Of a stretch of 64,000 nucleotides of DNA, positions 11,085 through 24,083 are shown piece by piece. Position 1 is the first letter of the stretch. Every line of letters begins with the position of its first letter. The position numbers were made by a program, and so were the translations under genes. The DNA lies in the NCBI RefSeq assembly GCF_958979055.1, contig NC_084897.1, forward strand, positions 24,331,628 to 24,395,627, given 5' to 3'. Source of the DNA: Alnus glutinosa (taxonomy: Eukaryota; Streptophyta; Magnoliopsida; Fagales; Betulaceae). Under the pieces are notes generated by a model, which was given only the letters and a program-made list of their open reading frames with translations, made no database searches and was not told the DNA's origin.

Positions 11085-13104
11085 ACTAAATCTTTGATAC
11101 TGTTCAGTAAAAATACTACAGCTTCGCCCATCAACAGTATCAAAGGCATTCTTCCTTTTAAAGCTACTTCAGCAACAGCTAAATATCTGGGACTTCCTCT
11201 GTTCATTGGGAAATCAAAAAAGGAGGCTTTCCAAGATATCTTGACAAGAGTGCTCGGGAAAATTGAAGGCTGGCGAGCCAAAACTTTATCTCAAGCCAGT
11301 AGGACTGTACTCATCAAAGCTACTGCTTCTTCCATCCCTTCATACACAATGAGTACCTTCCTTCTTCCAAAATCTTTCTGTACAGCTTTGGATAAATCTT
11401 TCAAAGGATTTTTGTGGGGATTTCCTAAAGGGAAATCTCGTAATCTCTCGCTCAAATCTTGGCGCTCTATTTGCATTCCTCGTCATCTAGGAGGCTTGGG
11501 TATTCGCAATATGTATGATGTCAATCTAGCTCTGGTTACAAAACTTGGTTGGAAGCTTTTATCCAATCTTGATTGTCTTTGGGTTAATCAGCTTCGGGAG
11601 AAATATATTTATTATGGAACCTTCTTATCTTCGCCAGTGGTGTCTAATGCTTCTTGGTTATGGAAATGTATTCTTCATTGCAAGTCACTTCTCACCTCTG
11701 GAGCATGTCTACATGTTTCTATCAATTCTCACTTCCCTATATGGACCACTTCTTGGATTCCTACCTTACCAAATTTCAGACCTAGTCCAAAATTTCTTTG
11801 TTTATTTCAGATCTTTTAATTCCAGGATCATCTATGTGGAATATTTCTAAAATTCTGTCCCTGTTTGACGATCTTTCGGCACAAGAAATTCTCAAAATTC
11901 AGATATATCCTTCTTCCGCATCTAATTATATCTGGACTCCTGCTAATTCAAGGAAATTTTCAATTAGCTCAGCTTATCTTTCTATCCTAACTACTAATCA
12001 TCCTGAGTTGATTGTCATTTCTTCTCAACCCTTTGGGAAACATCTTTGGAAATTAAAACTAAATGATAGGCTGAGATTTTTCTTGTGGAAAGTTGCCTGG
12101 AATATCCTTCCCACAACCTCCAGAATTAATTCCATATTACCTTTCCCTAATAGATTACCAGTTTGTTCACTTTGTAAAATTGGTGATGATTCTCTACATC
12201 ACTTATTTTTCAACTGTATTATTGCCCGCTTTGTGTGGCGAAATTCCTTTTGGCCTCTAGATTCTTCATCCTTCAACTTCAGCACTATGGCACATTGGGT
12301 TCAACAGATTATTTCTCCAGGGACTTCTCTGCATATTCCTCCAATGGATCATCATAAATTTCAGATCTTTGCAGCAATGGCTTGTGATCTCCTGTGGTTT
12401 TACAGAAATAAATTTCATCATGAAGGAATCAGCATTGATGTTCACCTTATCTCTCAGCATATCAATAAGGTTACTATGGAGCACTTCAATGCTGGGCATC
12501 CTTTTCTTCCCATTGTTATGGAGAAATGGCAGCCTCCTCCACATCCCTTGGTGAAAATTAATTTTGATACAGCTACCAGAGGCTCCTTCTCAATTCAAGC
12601 TGTGGTCTGTCGCAATTCACATGGAAAAATTATTCATATGGCTTCTTTGCTCTCCCCCCCTTGTCAACCAAATTATGAAGAAGCCCTTGCTGCAAAGTTA
12701 GCTGTCTCAATGGCTTCATCTCATCATCTTGATCTTTTTATTTAGAAAGGTGATTCACAAGTTGTCATTTCTGCTTTACATAATCCGTCTATCACTCAAG
12801 ATTGGAGGATCTCTTCTCTCATCATGAACACAGTTGGCTCCATCTCAGCCTCTTCCTCTTGGAAAGCTCACAAAATTTCTAGAAGTGCAAATTTCTGTGC
12901 CCACCATGTGGCACGTTGGGCCGCAACCAGATCTTTTTCTGGTAACATTCCCAGTTCTCCCCTTCCTTTTTCTTCACTTCCTATTGTAAGTGGTAAAGAC
13001 CCCCTCTCCATCCTTAGTGATGGCAGGAGTCTTTCCACCTAGTTTTCTTGCTTTCCCTATATGTTTGTTTCAAAGTATCTATATATAAAAAAAATAAAAA
13101 AACA
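11085..13104 (+). pseudogene. 5'-truncated LINE (RT C-terminus, zf-RVT, RNase H), copy 1
   Basis: Reading along the plus strand: the end of the reverse transcriptase and its thumb (KYLGLPLF near 11187, GKIEGWRAKTLSQA, GGLGIRNM near 11490), a zf-RVT domain (LWKLKLNDRLRFFLWK near 12045, CSLC...HLFFNC), and an RNase H-like domain (KINFDT near 12553 to SANFCAHHVARW near 12890). The catalytic FADD region and everything upstream are missing. A frameshift lies near 11815 and an in-frame TAG at about 12743. An A-rich tail is at 13086-13104. It is the same family as the LINE at 59881-63190. The product would have copied LINE RNA; this copy is dead. Confidence 0.85.
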
Positions 13105-13376
13105 ACGAGAATTTCACAAATATTAAATTGGTTTCCATTTAGATTTTTATTCCAAGTTGAGTATATTAGCAAAGGGTAATGCTTGTTGTATTCATTTTTT
13201 TTTAAAAATAAAAAATAAAATAAAATTTGTTTAACACACACTTTGTTTACAACACACATTATTTATTATAATGTTTCGTAACTACTTAGATATCTCTTTT
13301 CTTTAGTTTTTATGAGTGTTCGGTTGGTCGTCATTCAATTTGCCAATTGTTATTAGGGTTAGGGATGTGTTATTTC
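13105..13376. other. Spacer, no gene seen
   Basis: AT-rich; nothing recognisable. Confidence 0.4.
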
Positions 13377-13524
13377 TACATCACATTACCCTACATCAAT
13401 CCTACACCAAGACACATTAGGTGTGAGGCCCATGTATATAAAACCCATATATATGAGACCTACATACATGGATCTCACACCCTATATGTCTTGGTGTAAG
13501 ATTGATATATGGTAATGTGATGTA
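13377..13524. mobile_element. 148-bp MITE with ~50-bp terminal inverted repeats
   Basis: The ends TACATCACATTACC and GGTAATGTGATGTA are exact inverses. The arms continue with few mismatches to GGTGTGAG/CTCACACC, leaving a core of about 45 bp. Confidence 0.75.
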
Positions 13525-13592
13525 AAAAAATCATTTTCCTTAGAATTAATGTCTTACTTTGCACACTATTTTTTTATATGGACCGAAGGAGA

Positions 13593-13752
13593 CATGATTG
13601 AGGGAGACCTTTAATCGGCCCCCTTCCCCCCGCCTCCCCCTCTTTTGAGTAAACAATGTCATTTTATTGCAAATTTGCAAAACATGTAAATAAAATGGCA
13701 TTGTTTACTCAAAAGGGGGGAGGGGGGCCGGTTAAAGGTCCCCTCAATCATT
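13593..13752. mobile_element. 160-bp foldback MITE, G/C-rich arms
   Basis: The left arm (ATGATTGAGGGAGACCTTTAA, then C-rich, then TTTTGAGTAAACAATG) is mirrored by the right arm (CATTGTTTACTCAAAA, then G-rich, then TTAAAGGTCCCCTCAATCAT). The loop contains TTGCAAATTTGCAA. Confidence 0.75.
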
Positions 13753-14079
13753 TCTCAAATTGAAGTTAAAAAAAAAAAAAATGAATTAAATTATACCATT
13801 AAAATATTGTAAATAAAATATATTTTGTCTCTCACTCTCTCTGAGAATAATACTTAAATAACATTTAAATAAAATAAAAAATCCTCTGAAATTGATATGA
13901 AAAAAATAAATAGATAAAATAAAAAATAGTTTTGATTAGGTAAAATACCTCCAACTGAAAATGCCCTCTAGAGAGTTCCAAAAAAACGTAACAGGAACAG
14001 GAACAGAAACAGGAACTGTGGCGGCCATCTCATGAGCTCACCGAATACGTCAGCTACCCAAATAGTAAATCCCACTCTT

Positions 14080-14087
14080 TATATAAA
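14080..14087 (+). promoter_or_regulatory. TATA box of CAD copy 2
   Basis: TATATAAA lies 160 bp upstream of the start codon; transcription is expected to start near 14110. Confidence 0.65.
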
Positions 14088-14239
14088 GCTGTAAAATCAC
14101 ACACCCTCGTGCCCTACACACCACGAAACACAAATCATTTTCTGCACTTACTTTTAATCACTCCATTTTTGTTACTATTCCGATTGTTTGTTTCTTTATA
14201 GTTGCTTTCAACGTGCGATAAAAGAGAGGAATAGGATTA

Positions 14240-17200
14240 ATGGCGAAATCACCAGAGCAAGAGCACCCCATTAAGGCATTTGGATGGGCTGCCAGGGATT
14301 CTTCCGGAGTCCTCTCCCCCTTCAAATTCTCGAGAAGGTGCTCTTTCTCTCATTCGTTTTTGTTTCAATCTAGAATTTTATTTCAAGAAAAATAAAGAGC
14401 ATTAATTGGACCGGAGGGGAAAACTTTTATTAATTGAATTTCTTTGCTTGATTGGTTTTCGTTTGATCTAAAACTTTGGTTCTTGAAAAATAAAACGGGT
14501 TGGAATGGAAAATGTTTGAAATGTATACGCAATCTGTTACACATGTTCTTCATTTTTCTTCTACTTTCTAAAGGCAAATCAAAAATAAAATCTGATTCAA
14601 GATGTTGTTAATCCACATGATTATGAAATTAGAGACTTTCGGGTTCATTTGATTGGAAACGAGTTAGGCTTAATTAAATTCATGCATCGATTGACAATTT
14701 GGCGCTGGTGAATGGTGATTGATCAACAACTATATATTGACTATGATCTGTGCTTTTCAAAATGGAATGCGTGCAGGGCAACCGGAGACAAGGACGTAAC
14801 ATTCAAAGTTCTTTACTGTGGGATATGCCACTCGGACCTTCACTCGCTCAAGAATGAATGGGGCACGTCCTTTTACCCCCTTATACCTGGGTATGTTTTC
14901 CAGAAACCACGTACAGAAGTATATACTATTTTTTTTTTTTTTTTTTGTGTTCTAATTGCTTATTATTATTATTATTTGGGAAAATGCTGCCCTTGACTGA
15001 CTGGTTTGTGATGATTCTGATGAAAGTTACTGATCATACATATTGATAGAGTTTTGTTCAACACCATCTGAGGCTGCTTTTAGAGCCACACAAATGGACG
15101 TTTGAGAACCATACACTGAACCTTTTTCTTTTTCTTCAGCTCACTGCTCTTCGAATTCAATTTTCTCTAGCCTGTCGCTTTCTGAGATATAGAGAGCTAA
15201 GCTAGCTAGGCTCACGCGTTGCAGAGTCAGATGTTTGTTTCGTGTACCAGTTGTGTGCGACAGATCGATGACTCTAGAGACTTAGAGCACTTGTAGTGAA
15301 CTCACCAAAGAGACGAAATCGTGAAAATCAGACGAGCTTCATCCATTTCCTGTCTGCAACGAACTCGTCTCTGCTACAGGAAATTTGGTGAGTGCCGATT
15401 TGGCTCGTCTGCTCTGCTGAGCCGATTTCCTCTCGTCTCTTCTTACTTTTCATTTGTTTATTACCCTTCCCGCGCTCTCGATCTCCTGAAGCGAAAATTG
15501 GAGCTCCTTCGCACCTTTTCTCACAAATCACCTCTGCAAGCTTTTGAATCCCAGGTTTGTTTTGCTTTTATGGGTTTGGTTTGATTTGGTTTATGGGTTT
15601 TGATTTTGAATCTCATATTTTGATTTTAGTGTGTGGGTTTTGAATCTCTCTTCCTCTTGTCTGTGGCTGAGTTGCGTGATAATTTTTAGTTAATTTTGTC
15701 TCCATCAACAGAAACTTTGTGGTTGAAGGGGTTACAAATGATTTACTGGGTTTTGGTTATGGGTTTCTTGGATATATTTGTTTCATTGGAATGTTGGTGT
15801 TGCTACTCTCTCTGTCTTTGCCAATTTGGTGAATGTGGTGTGCCTATTTGTGCTGACTCGGTAACAGAAGAGTAGCTTAGGATTGGATTTGCTTGTTTTT
15901 TGGTGGAAGTCGATGTTGACTCTGACTTTCCAAAAGAAAGAGAGATTATAGGAATAAATGGAGGTGTAACCAAAGTCGGAATTGAGTATCCATGGCTGCC
16001 AATAAAGTGTAAGAAGTGTAACACTTTTGGGCATGCTACTCACACTTGTACTAAGATTGAGAAAGCTGTTTGGCTTCCTCGTAGGAAGTAACCAGCTCAA
16101 ACAGGACCTGTTCCAAAAGTTCAGGCAAGAGCTGCCCCTAAGGTCCTTCCTAAATAGGGTGGGAATGATAAACCGGGTTCTTCTAGTGCTGATCAGTTGA
16201 CTGTGGTGAGTAGGTTCAAGAGAACTCCAAAGTCCCGAAATGCTGCTGTTGATAACAGCAAGCATTGGACCAACTCTTTTTAGCTATTGGCTCAGGCTAA
16301 GGGCAAGAAGTATGATGATAGTGAAATCATCATATCAAATGAGGCTCTCCAACTTTTATTGGATGAAGAGATGGATCGTACACCATCCTGCCCAGTTGAT
16401 AAAGGGAAAGCAAAATTGGAGGAGGAGGAGTAGGAGTGATTGATGAGGGGCTTCTCACCTCATTCATGAACATGCTTGTTTGGAATGTAAGGGGTTTGAA
16501 CCATCCCTCCGAACAAAAAGAAGTTCAAAGTACAATTAGTGCTAAGAAGACTGGTTTGGCTTCTTTGATTGATACTAAAAGTTAAGAAAGACAATGCTGC
16601 AATTCTACAAATTTTGGCCTTCACTTTATTTTGAATCTAGTAAACTTAAGTGTGATTTATTTTGTTCATGGCTGATGGTGGATGTTTATCAATATCTGTT
16701 GCAATTTGGTTACTTTATGAGACCATAAAATCTGTTTGTGATCCATGGATGTTTGATTTTAGGGATGGATTCAAACCAAGTCCCGTACTTCACCAATCTT
16801 CTTAGTGTTGATAGTGTTGATGACATTTTCATAGAAACTACAAGCACAATGTTTGAACACGAAGAGCCTTCACCCCAAATGGAGGAGGAGGTTGAAGTCA
16901 TTGTTAAAAAACCATTACGGGGTGGCAACTTCAACATGGACGAAGACAATATGCTAATATCTTCGTGGATTGAAATTACCATGGATGCGGTTCAAGGAAA
17001 TGAACAAAAACATAAGAAATATTGGGGTAGAATTTGGGAGTACTTTCATGGGCACAAGACCTTTAATTCGAACCGTACTCCGAACTCTTTAATGAATAGG
17101 TGGTCTGTGATTCAACAAGCGGTAAATAAGTTTTGTGGTTACTTAGCCCAAGTTGAATTAAGGCCCCAAAGTGGTATGAATGAGCAAGATAAGGTATGTT

Positions 17201-20200
17201 CTAATTATGACTACTTATCAATATTTTTGGAATATGTTCTATTTATTCCAAAAGATTCTAATTAGGTTAAATTTTTTTAATTTTTTCAGATTGGGAAGGC
17301 AAAACTCATGTATCACGAGTTTCAAGGGACAACATTTCACTTTGAACATTGTTGGTTATTGTTGAGGTTTCATCCAAAATGGTTGGCTCATAAAGAAACT
17401 ACTACAAAACCAAAGAAAAAATCTGTTGTGAAAGCTCGTACTAATACTCAAGATTCAATAAATCTAGAGGAAGACGAGGCCTCACCCGAAGCTTTTATAA
17501 ACTTGGAGCGACCAATTGGCCGGAAAGCCGAGAAGAACAAACGAAAGAGTACCGAGAAAACGAATCCAGGCGTTGTTGTGATATTGAATGACATAAATGA
17601 AGATAAGAAGAAGAAAACAAGACTATTTGAGGAAGCACGTGAGTTGGACAAAGAAATGTTTCTTCTTAAGAAAGAGGAAGTGCGCCTTAAGCAAGATGAA
17701 GTCCGCCTTAGAGATGGAGATTTACGCTTGAGAGAAAAAGCGCTTCGGTTGAAAGAAGAGAGAGAGGAAAAAGAGTTTATGTTCATGGATTCAAGTGGTT
17801 TAGATGAAGATGGGCAAGAATATGTTCGTCGACGCAAAAAGGCAATTCTTGAACGTCAAATTGGCAATCTTTGAAGGCCAAAATTTCACTCTATTTTTTG
17901 TTAGCTCTTTACTTTTGAAGGCACTAGTTTTAGTTTAAGTTCTATTCTATTTTGCTAGTGCGCCCTAGAGGTTTAATTTTGTAGCTACTGAAAGTCATGA
18001 TGCCTTGCATAGGTGGATCTTGATGTTTTATTTTGCCTCTAGCCGCTTGTGTATCTTGTAGCCCTTGTAACTAACTTGGTGTTCTCTTATGCTGAAGGCC
18101 AAAAAACATAGTCTTTTTGATAATGAAAATATTGTCTTAACTTGGTGTTCTCTTACACCAACCCTTAATACTGTGATACTAGTCCTGCTTAAAGTACTTC
18201 TTAAATATGATATCGATTCTGCCTAAAACAGTTTTTGGTGTGAATCAACTGTCCGAGATGATACGAATTATGAAACCTGCATCATTTACTGATTTTGCAT
18301 TCTAGAATAATAAGCAACTCTTCATAAAAAGTTTGGTGTTATTGATTTTTGCTTGTGCGTGCTTATCATTGATTTCGCAAAATCTGCTTGAGAACAGGAA
18401 AAATTTCGATGGATAACTATGTGACTGTCCTTGAAAGTGTTCACTGATATTGGTAAATTTTGAGTTCATTGAAGACATAGAAACATTTTGTGATTCAAAA
18501 CTATCTTTGAAGGTCCTGGCATATGGTGGAGGACAAAAGATATTTATTTGTCTACTAGGTAAATGATAATTACTGCCTTTGTTGCTTTCTTGCTTTGGAA
18601 AAGATAATTATAATTACTAGGTCCCGACTTGAGCTTTCTTGCTTTGGAAAAGAAATACTGCCTTTGTTTTGTATTGTTTGTCTACTAGGTAAATGATAAT
18701 TATAAACCATCTTACTTTTTGGTTGGTGATGGGCTAATTGCATGTAGAAACACTGTAGATTTGCTTCTGGTGGTGGTTTGCCTCTGATTGACTCTAGCAT
18801 TATAGCTTTGTGCCCTGGTTTGCAGTGATTTTCTAAGATTGGGTTTCATTATAGCTTCATAGGTGGGTTGGTATGGGTTGTCAGAGTTCTTTTGGTGCAT
18901 TGAGCTGCAACTTTGGGGTTGAATTGGGTTGAAGCCTAGCTTGAGTTCAACCCATATAGTTGAGCAAATGTCTCATAACCCAACCTTACCTCAGGTTGTG
19001 GTTGTTCACAAAGAAAGCTCTAGTTAGGTTGTTTCTCAGGTTAAGTTTGGAATGCATATTGAAAATACTGAGTTTTTCTTCCATTTCAGTTATTGGTGGT
19101 GTTGCAATTCCTTTTATAATTATGTTCTGGATGGAATTGCATTGCAGTTGGTTGCAGAGAATCCTTTTCCAGTATAGATATTCCTGCCATATTGGTCTTT
19201 GTTGTACAGAGCTATAATATGATTGACAGAGGATTGATCCTTGTACTTTGTGTTTTCATTTTTTGGTTCTGGGTAGAGCACTTAATCATTCACGATTTAA
19301 GCAATGATGGGATTTCTATCTAGCAATATGATTAAAATTCAAACTGGAATTCATTTTTTATATTTCTAAATGCAATTTTGAACTTAATTGTGCTGTTGCA
19401 TGACTTCTGGTAGTTTATGCATGAGTTATTGTCTTTTCCTTCATTTATATACATTTCTCTTTACTTGCAGTCCATGGCCAGCACCAATAAGATCAAATAG
19501 GAGAGGAATGAAATGCTCTTGCAGTCCATTTCTCTTTACTGATATTTGTGTTTCTTTTTTCTTCTTCTTTTTTTTTTTTTCCTTATCATATTTGACTACG
19601 AAATCCGCATATCGTGAAGGACAAAATTTATGTATTAGGATTCACCCTTCATTTTGACCACATGACTTGTTGATAGGGCATGTGTTGCATCTATACACTC
19701 AAGGACAGGCGGAACTTCGTGATGAAGTGTGCACCAAATGCAATAATTGTTTCGTGTCAGTGCCTTCACCATTAAACCGTGCTTGTGACATGAAACTATA
19801 TACTTGCAAATTGAAAAGCATACCGATAATTAATTAGTTTTACATATGATATTGAAATCTAGAGGGGAAAACCTATTTGCTCATGCAAACTAGTACATAT
19901 TCATTAACACAAACCAAAAGTGATCATGAGAAGATCCTAAACAACAAAAGTTTGTCTAAATAACCAATAATAATGATCATAACAAGTTCTTATGCCTCAC
20001 TATGTAGTTGCCATAAGTGCTCGACAAGGTCCAACTGGAGTTGAGAGTGAGTTTCCGTATCTCTAATACAATGATGACTTTGAATGAACTCCCTAAAGTC
20101 ATTTGTAGGCCCAGAGGTCACTGGTTCAAGTGGTTGGTTGAATTGTTCATACTCGAAGTCTTCTTCTCCATTGTTATCCCGCTCATCTTCAACAATCATA

Positions 20201-23200
20201 TTATGTAAAATTACGCATGCTATCATAATGTCTTTGAGCGTTTCAGGGTAAAAAAATCGTGCAGGCCCACGCACTATTGCAAATCGTGCTTGAAGTACTC
20301 CGAAGGCACGCTCCACATCCTTCCTTGCCGACTCTTGGGCTGCAGCAAAATGTTTTCTCCTATTCCCTTGGGGAGATGAAATTGTTTTTACAAATGTTGC
20401 CCATTGTGGATATATGCCATCAGCGAGGTAATATCCCATTGTATAGTTATGATCATTAATTGTGTAGTTAATAGGAGGAGCACGTCCTTGAGCAAGGTCA
20501 GAAAATAAAAAAGATCTATCTAGCACGTTTATATCATTATGAGACCCAGGTAACCCAAAAAAAGCATGCCATATCCAAAGATCATATGAAGCTACTGCTT
20601 CCAAAATAATAGTTGGTTCGTGGATATGACCAGAATACATACCTTGCCACGAAGTTGGACAGTTCTTCCATTTCCAGTGCATGCAATCAATGCTCCCCAA
20701 CATGCCTGGAAATCCACGCTTTTCACCTTCCGCTAACAATCTAGCGATGTCTTGATTGTTGGGTGACCTTAAGTATTCTTCTGAAAAAATTGAAATCACC
20801 GCTTTAACAAATTTTTTTAAACTCTCTAATACAGTGGGCTCTCCAATCTTCAAGTATTCATCCATAAAGTCAGCGGTAACACCATATGCAAGCATCCTAA
20901 GTGCCGCAGTAATCTTCTGAATGGAAGAAAAACCGAGTCTTTTGGAACCATCTCTTCGTTGGACAAAATAAATATCGTGAGCTTCAACCGCGTTTTGAAT
21001 ACGGCAAAAAAGACGACGACTCATCCGAAACCTCCTTCGAAAATATTTGTGAGGATATAATGGCTGTTCAGCAAAATAGTCGCGAAAAAGATCTTTTCCA
21101 GCTTGCAAGCGATCACGCATGATGAATGTGCGACGCCGTTTAGAAGGACTATGTAATGTTGATTTTTCTTCTTCCATAGCAAGTTTTGCAATTATCTCTA
21201 GCTCTTCATCAGAGTCAGATTCAATAAGAAGCATTTTTTGAAAAAGAGAGCGATCCATAGAAAGAAAACAAAGATCAAAAGTGAAAAATATGTAATTTTC
21301 TGAGTATGTAGTGAACAAAAGGTTGTGCACTATAAATAAAGCAAGATGGGCGTTGAATTTTCATGTGAACAAACGTTGGAAATTGTAGTTCCAACCACTT
21401 CAATTAATTATTATAGGCGTTGGTATTGAAGCATCCAGGACTTCCATTACTTCTTATCATGTATGGACGTTGGTATTAAAGCATCCAGGGACTTCCATTA
21501 CTTCTTTGCATGTATGGGCTTTGGTTTTTCATTTTTTAATTCATTAATGGTCATTAAGAGCCAAACATCCAACCACTTCCATTACTTCTTATCATGTATG
21601 AACGTTGGTATTAAACCATCCAGGGGCTTCCATTACTCCTATGCGTGTATGGGCTTTGGTTTTTCATTTTTCAGCTCATTAAATTGTCATTAAGAGCCAA
21701 ACATCCAACTACTTCCATTAATTCTTAGCATAAAATGGTGTTGATTTTTGTACGGATTATCAATTGTCTTTAAGAGTAAAATGAGCGTTGAAGCTTATAT
21801 GAGCGTTGGAGCTATACTCATCAATTGTCATTAATTCACAAAATGACGTTGGAGCATGTATGGGCGTTGGACGTTGGAGCTGTATGGACATTGAAATTTT
21901 AATAAATTTTGGTTTCATGGTAGTTAAAAGTGGTTGGAAGTGGTTGTTTTAAAACCAATAAAAAATAGTATTTATTTGAAATAGAGAATATTTAGAGAGT
22001 TTGTTATTTGATGTCTTTGAAAAGTGGGTAGCTAAAATAACTAAAGTGCATTTTTTAGCCAAAATCTGACTAAACTTTGGTGAGTTCACTACAAGTGCTC
22101 TTACATCATTAATTATTTCAAAAGTAAATATTCAGATTGGAACTTGGCAACCCACTATTATTTTTTATTTTCTGTTTTGGAATAGTAATAAGAATTAATT
22201 GATAGAATTTAAAGATGAAAAGAGTCTTGAATTTTTTTTATTTATATTTTTTAGAGAAAAATAGAGAAAATTGTTTGGTGATGTGAAAAAAGAAGTTTGA
22301 CTTTTTTTTCTTTTGGAGAAAAATAAGATTTTATTGGTAACACTTTGGTTTTATTTGAGGAAGAGATGAATAGCTCACATAAAATAAATGGTTTATAAAG
22401 ATATTTATGAGTATTAAGTCTTATTTTCTTAGTTACTAGGTGAAACTAAATTTTATAAGGATTTTAGAAAAGTTCCAAATTAATTAATTTTTTTGAAATA
22501 ATAACGCAAATGTAATTAATGTTTTTTTTTTTTTTTTTTTTTTTTTTTTTGTCGTTACATTTTAGATATGATATAAAGGATAGAGATGGAGGGAGGGGGG
22601 GCCAATAGGGGCCATCCCCCCACCCTAACCATTTCTTAAAAAAAAAAAAAAAATTTAAAAAAAGACCGAAAACTGAAAAAGTGAAGGTAAACTAAAGAGG
22701 AAGATTGGATTTTACTTCGAGACCAAATTCAACCAGGTCACCTAATCGAGATGCTGAGTAAGTTGATACAATAGGGCTCACAGTTCAAACAAAGTATTCA
22801 CAAAAGGGCTCCAGGGGGTTTAAGCTGATCAGAAGTGCTGATGTGGGTTTCGAGGCCTGCTTCTGAACGAATACCAGCCTCGCTTTCTAAGCTGGGATCT
22901 GCTTCTCGGTCGGAGGCAGCCTGGCTGGGCTGGCGTTGTTCTCTAATCTTGATAATTGAGTGAAGAAGTTCTGAGAAGAGCCATCCTACACTATTAAACC
23001 ATGTTGCATCGGTGTTTTCAGGCCTGGAATGCCTATTAGATTAGGCTAGGTTTGGAGACTCGCCTGCCTACTATACTATACTCCTAGTCTTTTAGAAGAG
23101 GAAGAGTCGTTTGTGTCCTCTTTTTTTATCATTTATTTTGCCTTTTCCTTTGTATAATTCGGAAGAAGAGTCTAGAAAAGCAAGTCTTGGAAGAGAAGAA

Positions 23201-23990
23201 AAGTCTAGAGAAAGAGAGTCAGACAAAATGTAAAATAAGAGAAATAAAGGGTTTAGACCTAGACCGATATTGACTAAGGAAAAAAAGACTCGAAAGAAAC
23301 TGTAATTTGTACACTCTTCCACTCTCGATTGACTCGTGAACCGTGAGAACAGTGTGATTGATTATTTTTGTCATTTGTGCGACTAATTTGTGTTGTTGAT
23401 AAATTATAATAATGTTTAAAGTGGTATTTAAAATTTGAGAAAGTTTTAACTCTTTAAAAACAGTGTGAAAGTAAAATTATTGTCAATTTGTCATATTGTG
23501 ATTTGTAATTAAATTTTGTCTCTTTGAATGATATTCGTGAATGATAGTTTGGAAGTTGGGGTTTGGAAAGTGGTCCAAGTAGAGTTAATGAGTTAATTAA
23601 AAAAGAAAAAATGAATAAAGGTAAGAATTATTAAATAGCTTAAATGCTTATTGATTTTTAATTTAAAGGGAATAATAAAAATATCAAAATGAGTTATATT
23701 TAATTTACTTAAAATTTGCTTATATATATTACTTCACCCCTTCCCATTAAAATATTTGGCTCCATCCCTTGTAAAGGTAAAATGAGTTTTGATTTTTTTA
23801 AGAGAAAAGTGAAGAAAGTTGTTTGGTAATGTGAATAAAAGAGTTTGGCTTTTTTTTTTTTTTTTTTCAATCTGATAACTTCTTGTCGTCTTTTAGGGTT
23901 GCCTTTTGCTTTTTAGTAAAAAAGCGAAAGTAATAGAAACGATTCAAAACACTAAATGCTCAAAATTAATTACTTTTATTTTTATGTTCC

Positions 23991-24083
<93 letters not shown>

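Larger units (their letters stand above)
15285..22100. mobile_element. Complete PIF/Harbinger transposon in CAD copy 2 intron 2
   Basis: The 26-bp ends 15285-15310 and 22075-22100 are perfect inverse complements (outer part GAGCACTTGTAGTGAACTCA). The flanking trinucleotide TTA is duplicated at 15282-15284 and 22101-22103, the expected 3-bp target duplication of this superfamily. The 6816-bp element carries the two standard genes: a MYB/SANT-like ORF1 on the plus strand and a DDE transposase on the minus strand, in convergent orientation. Both reading frames appear intact, which suggests recent insertion. A LINE-derived segment lies between the left end and ORF1. Confidence 0.95.
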
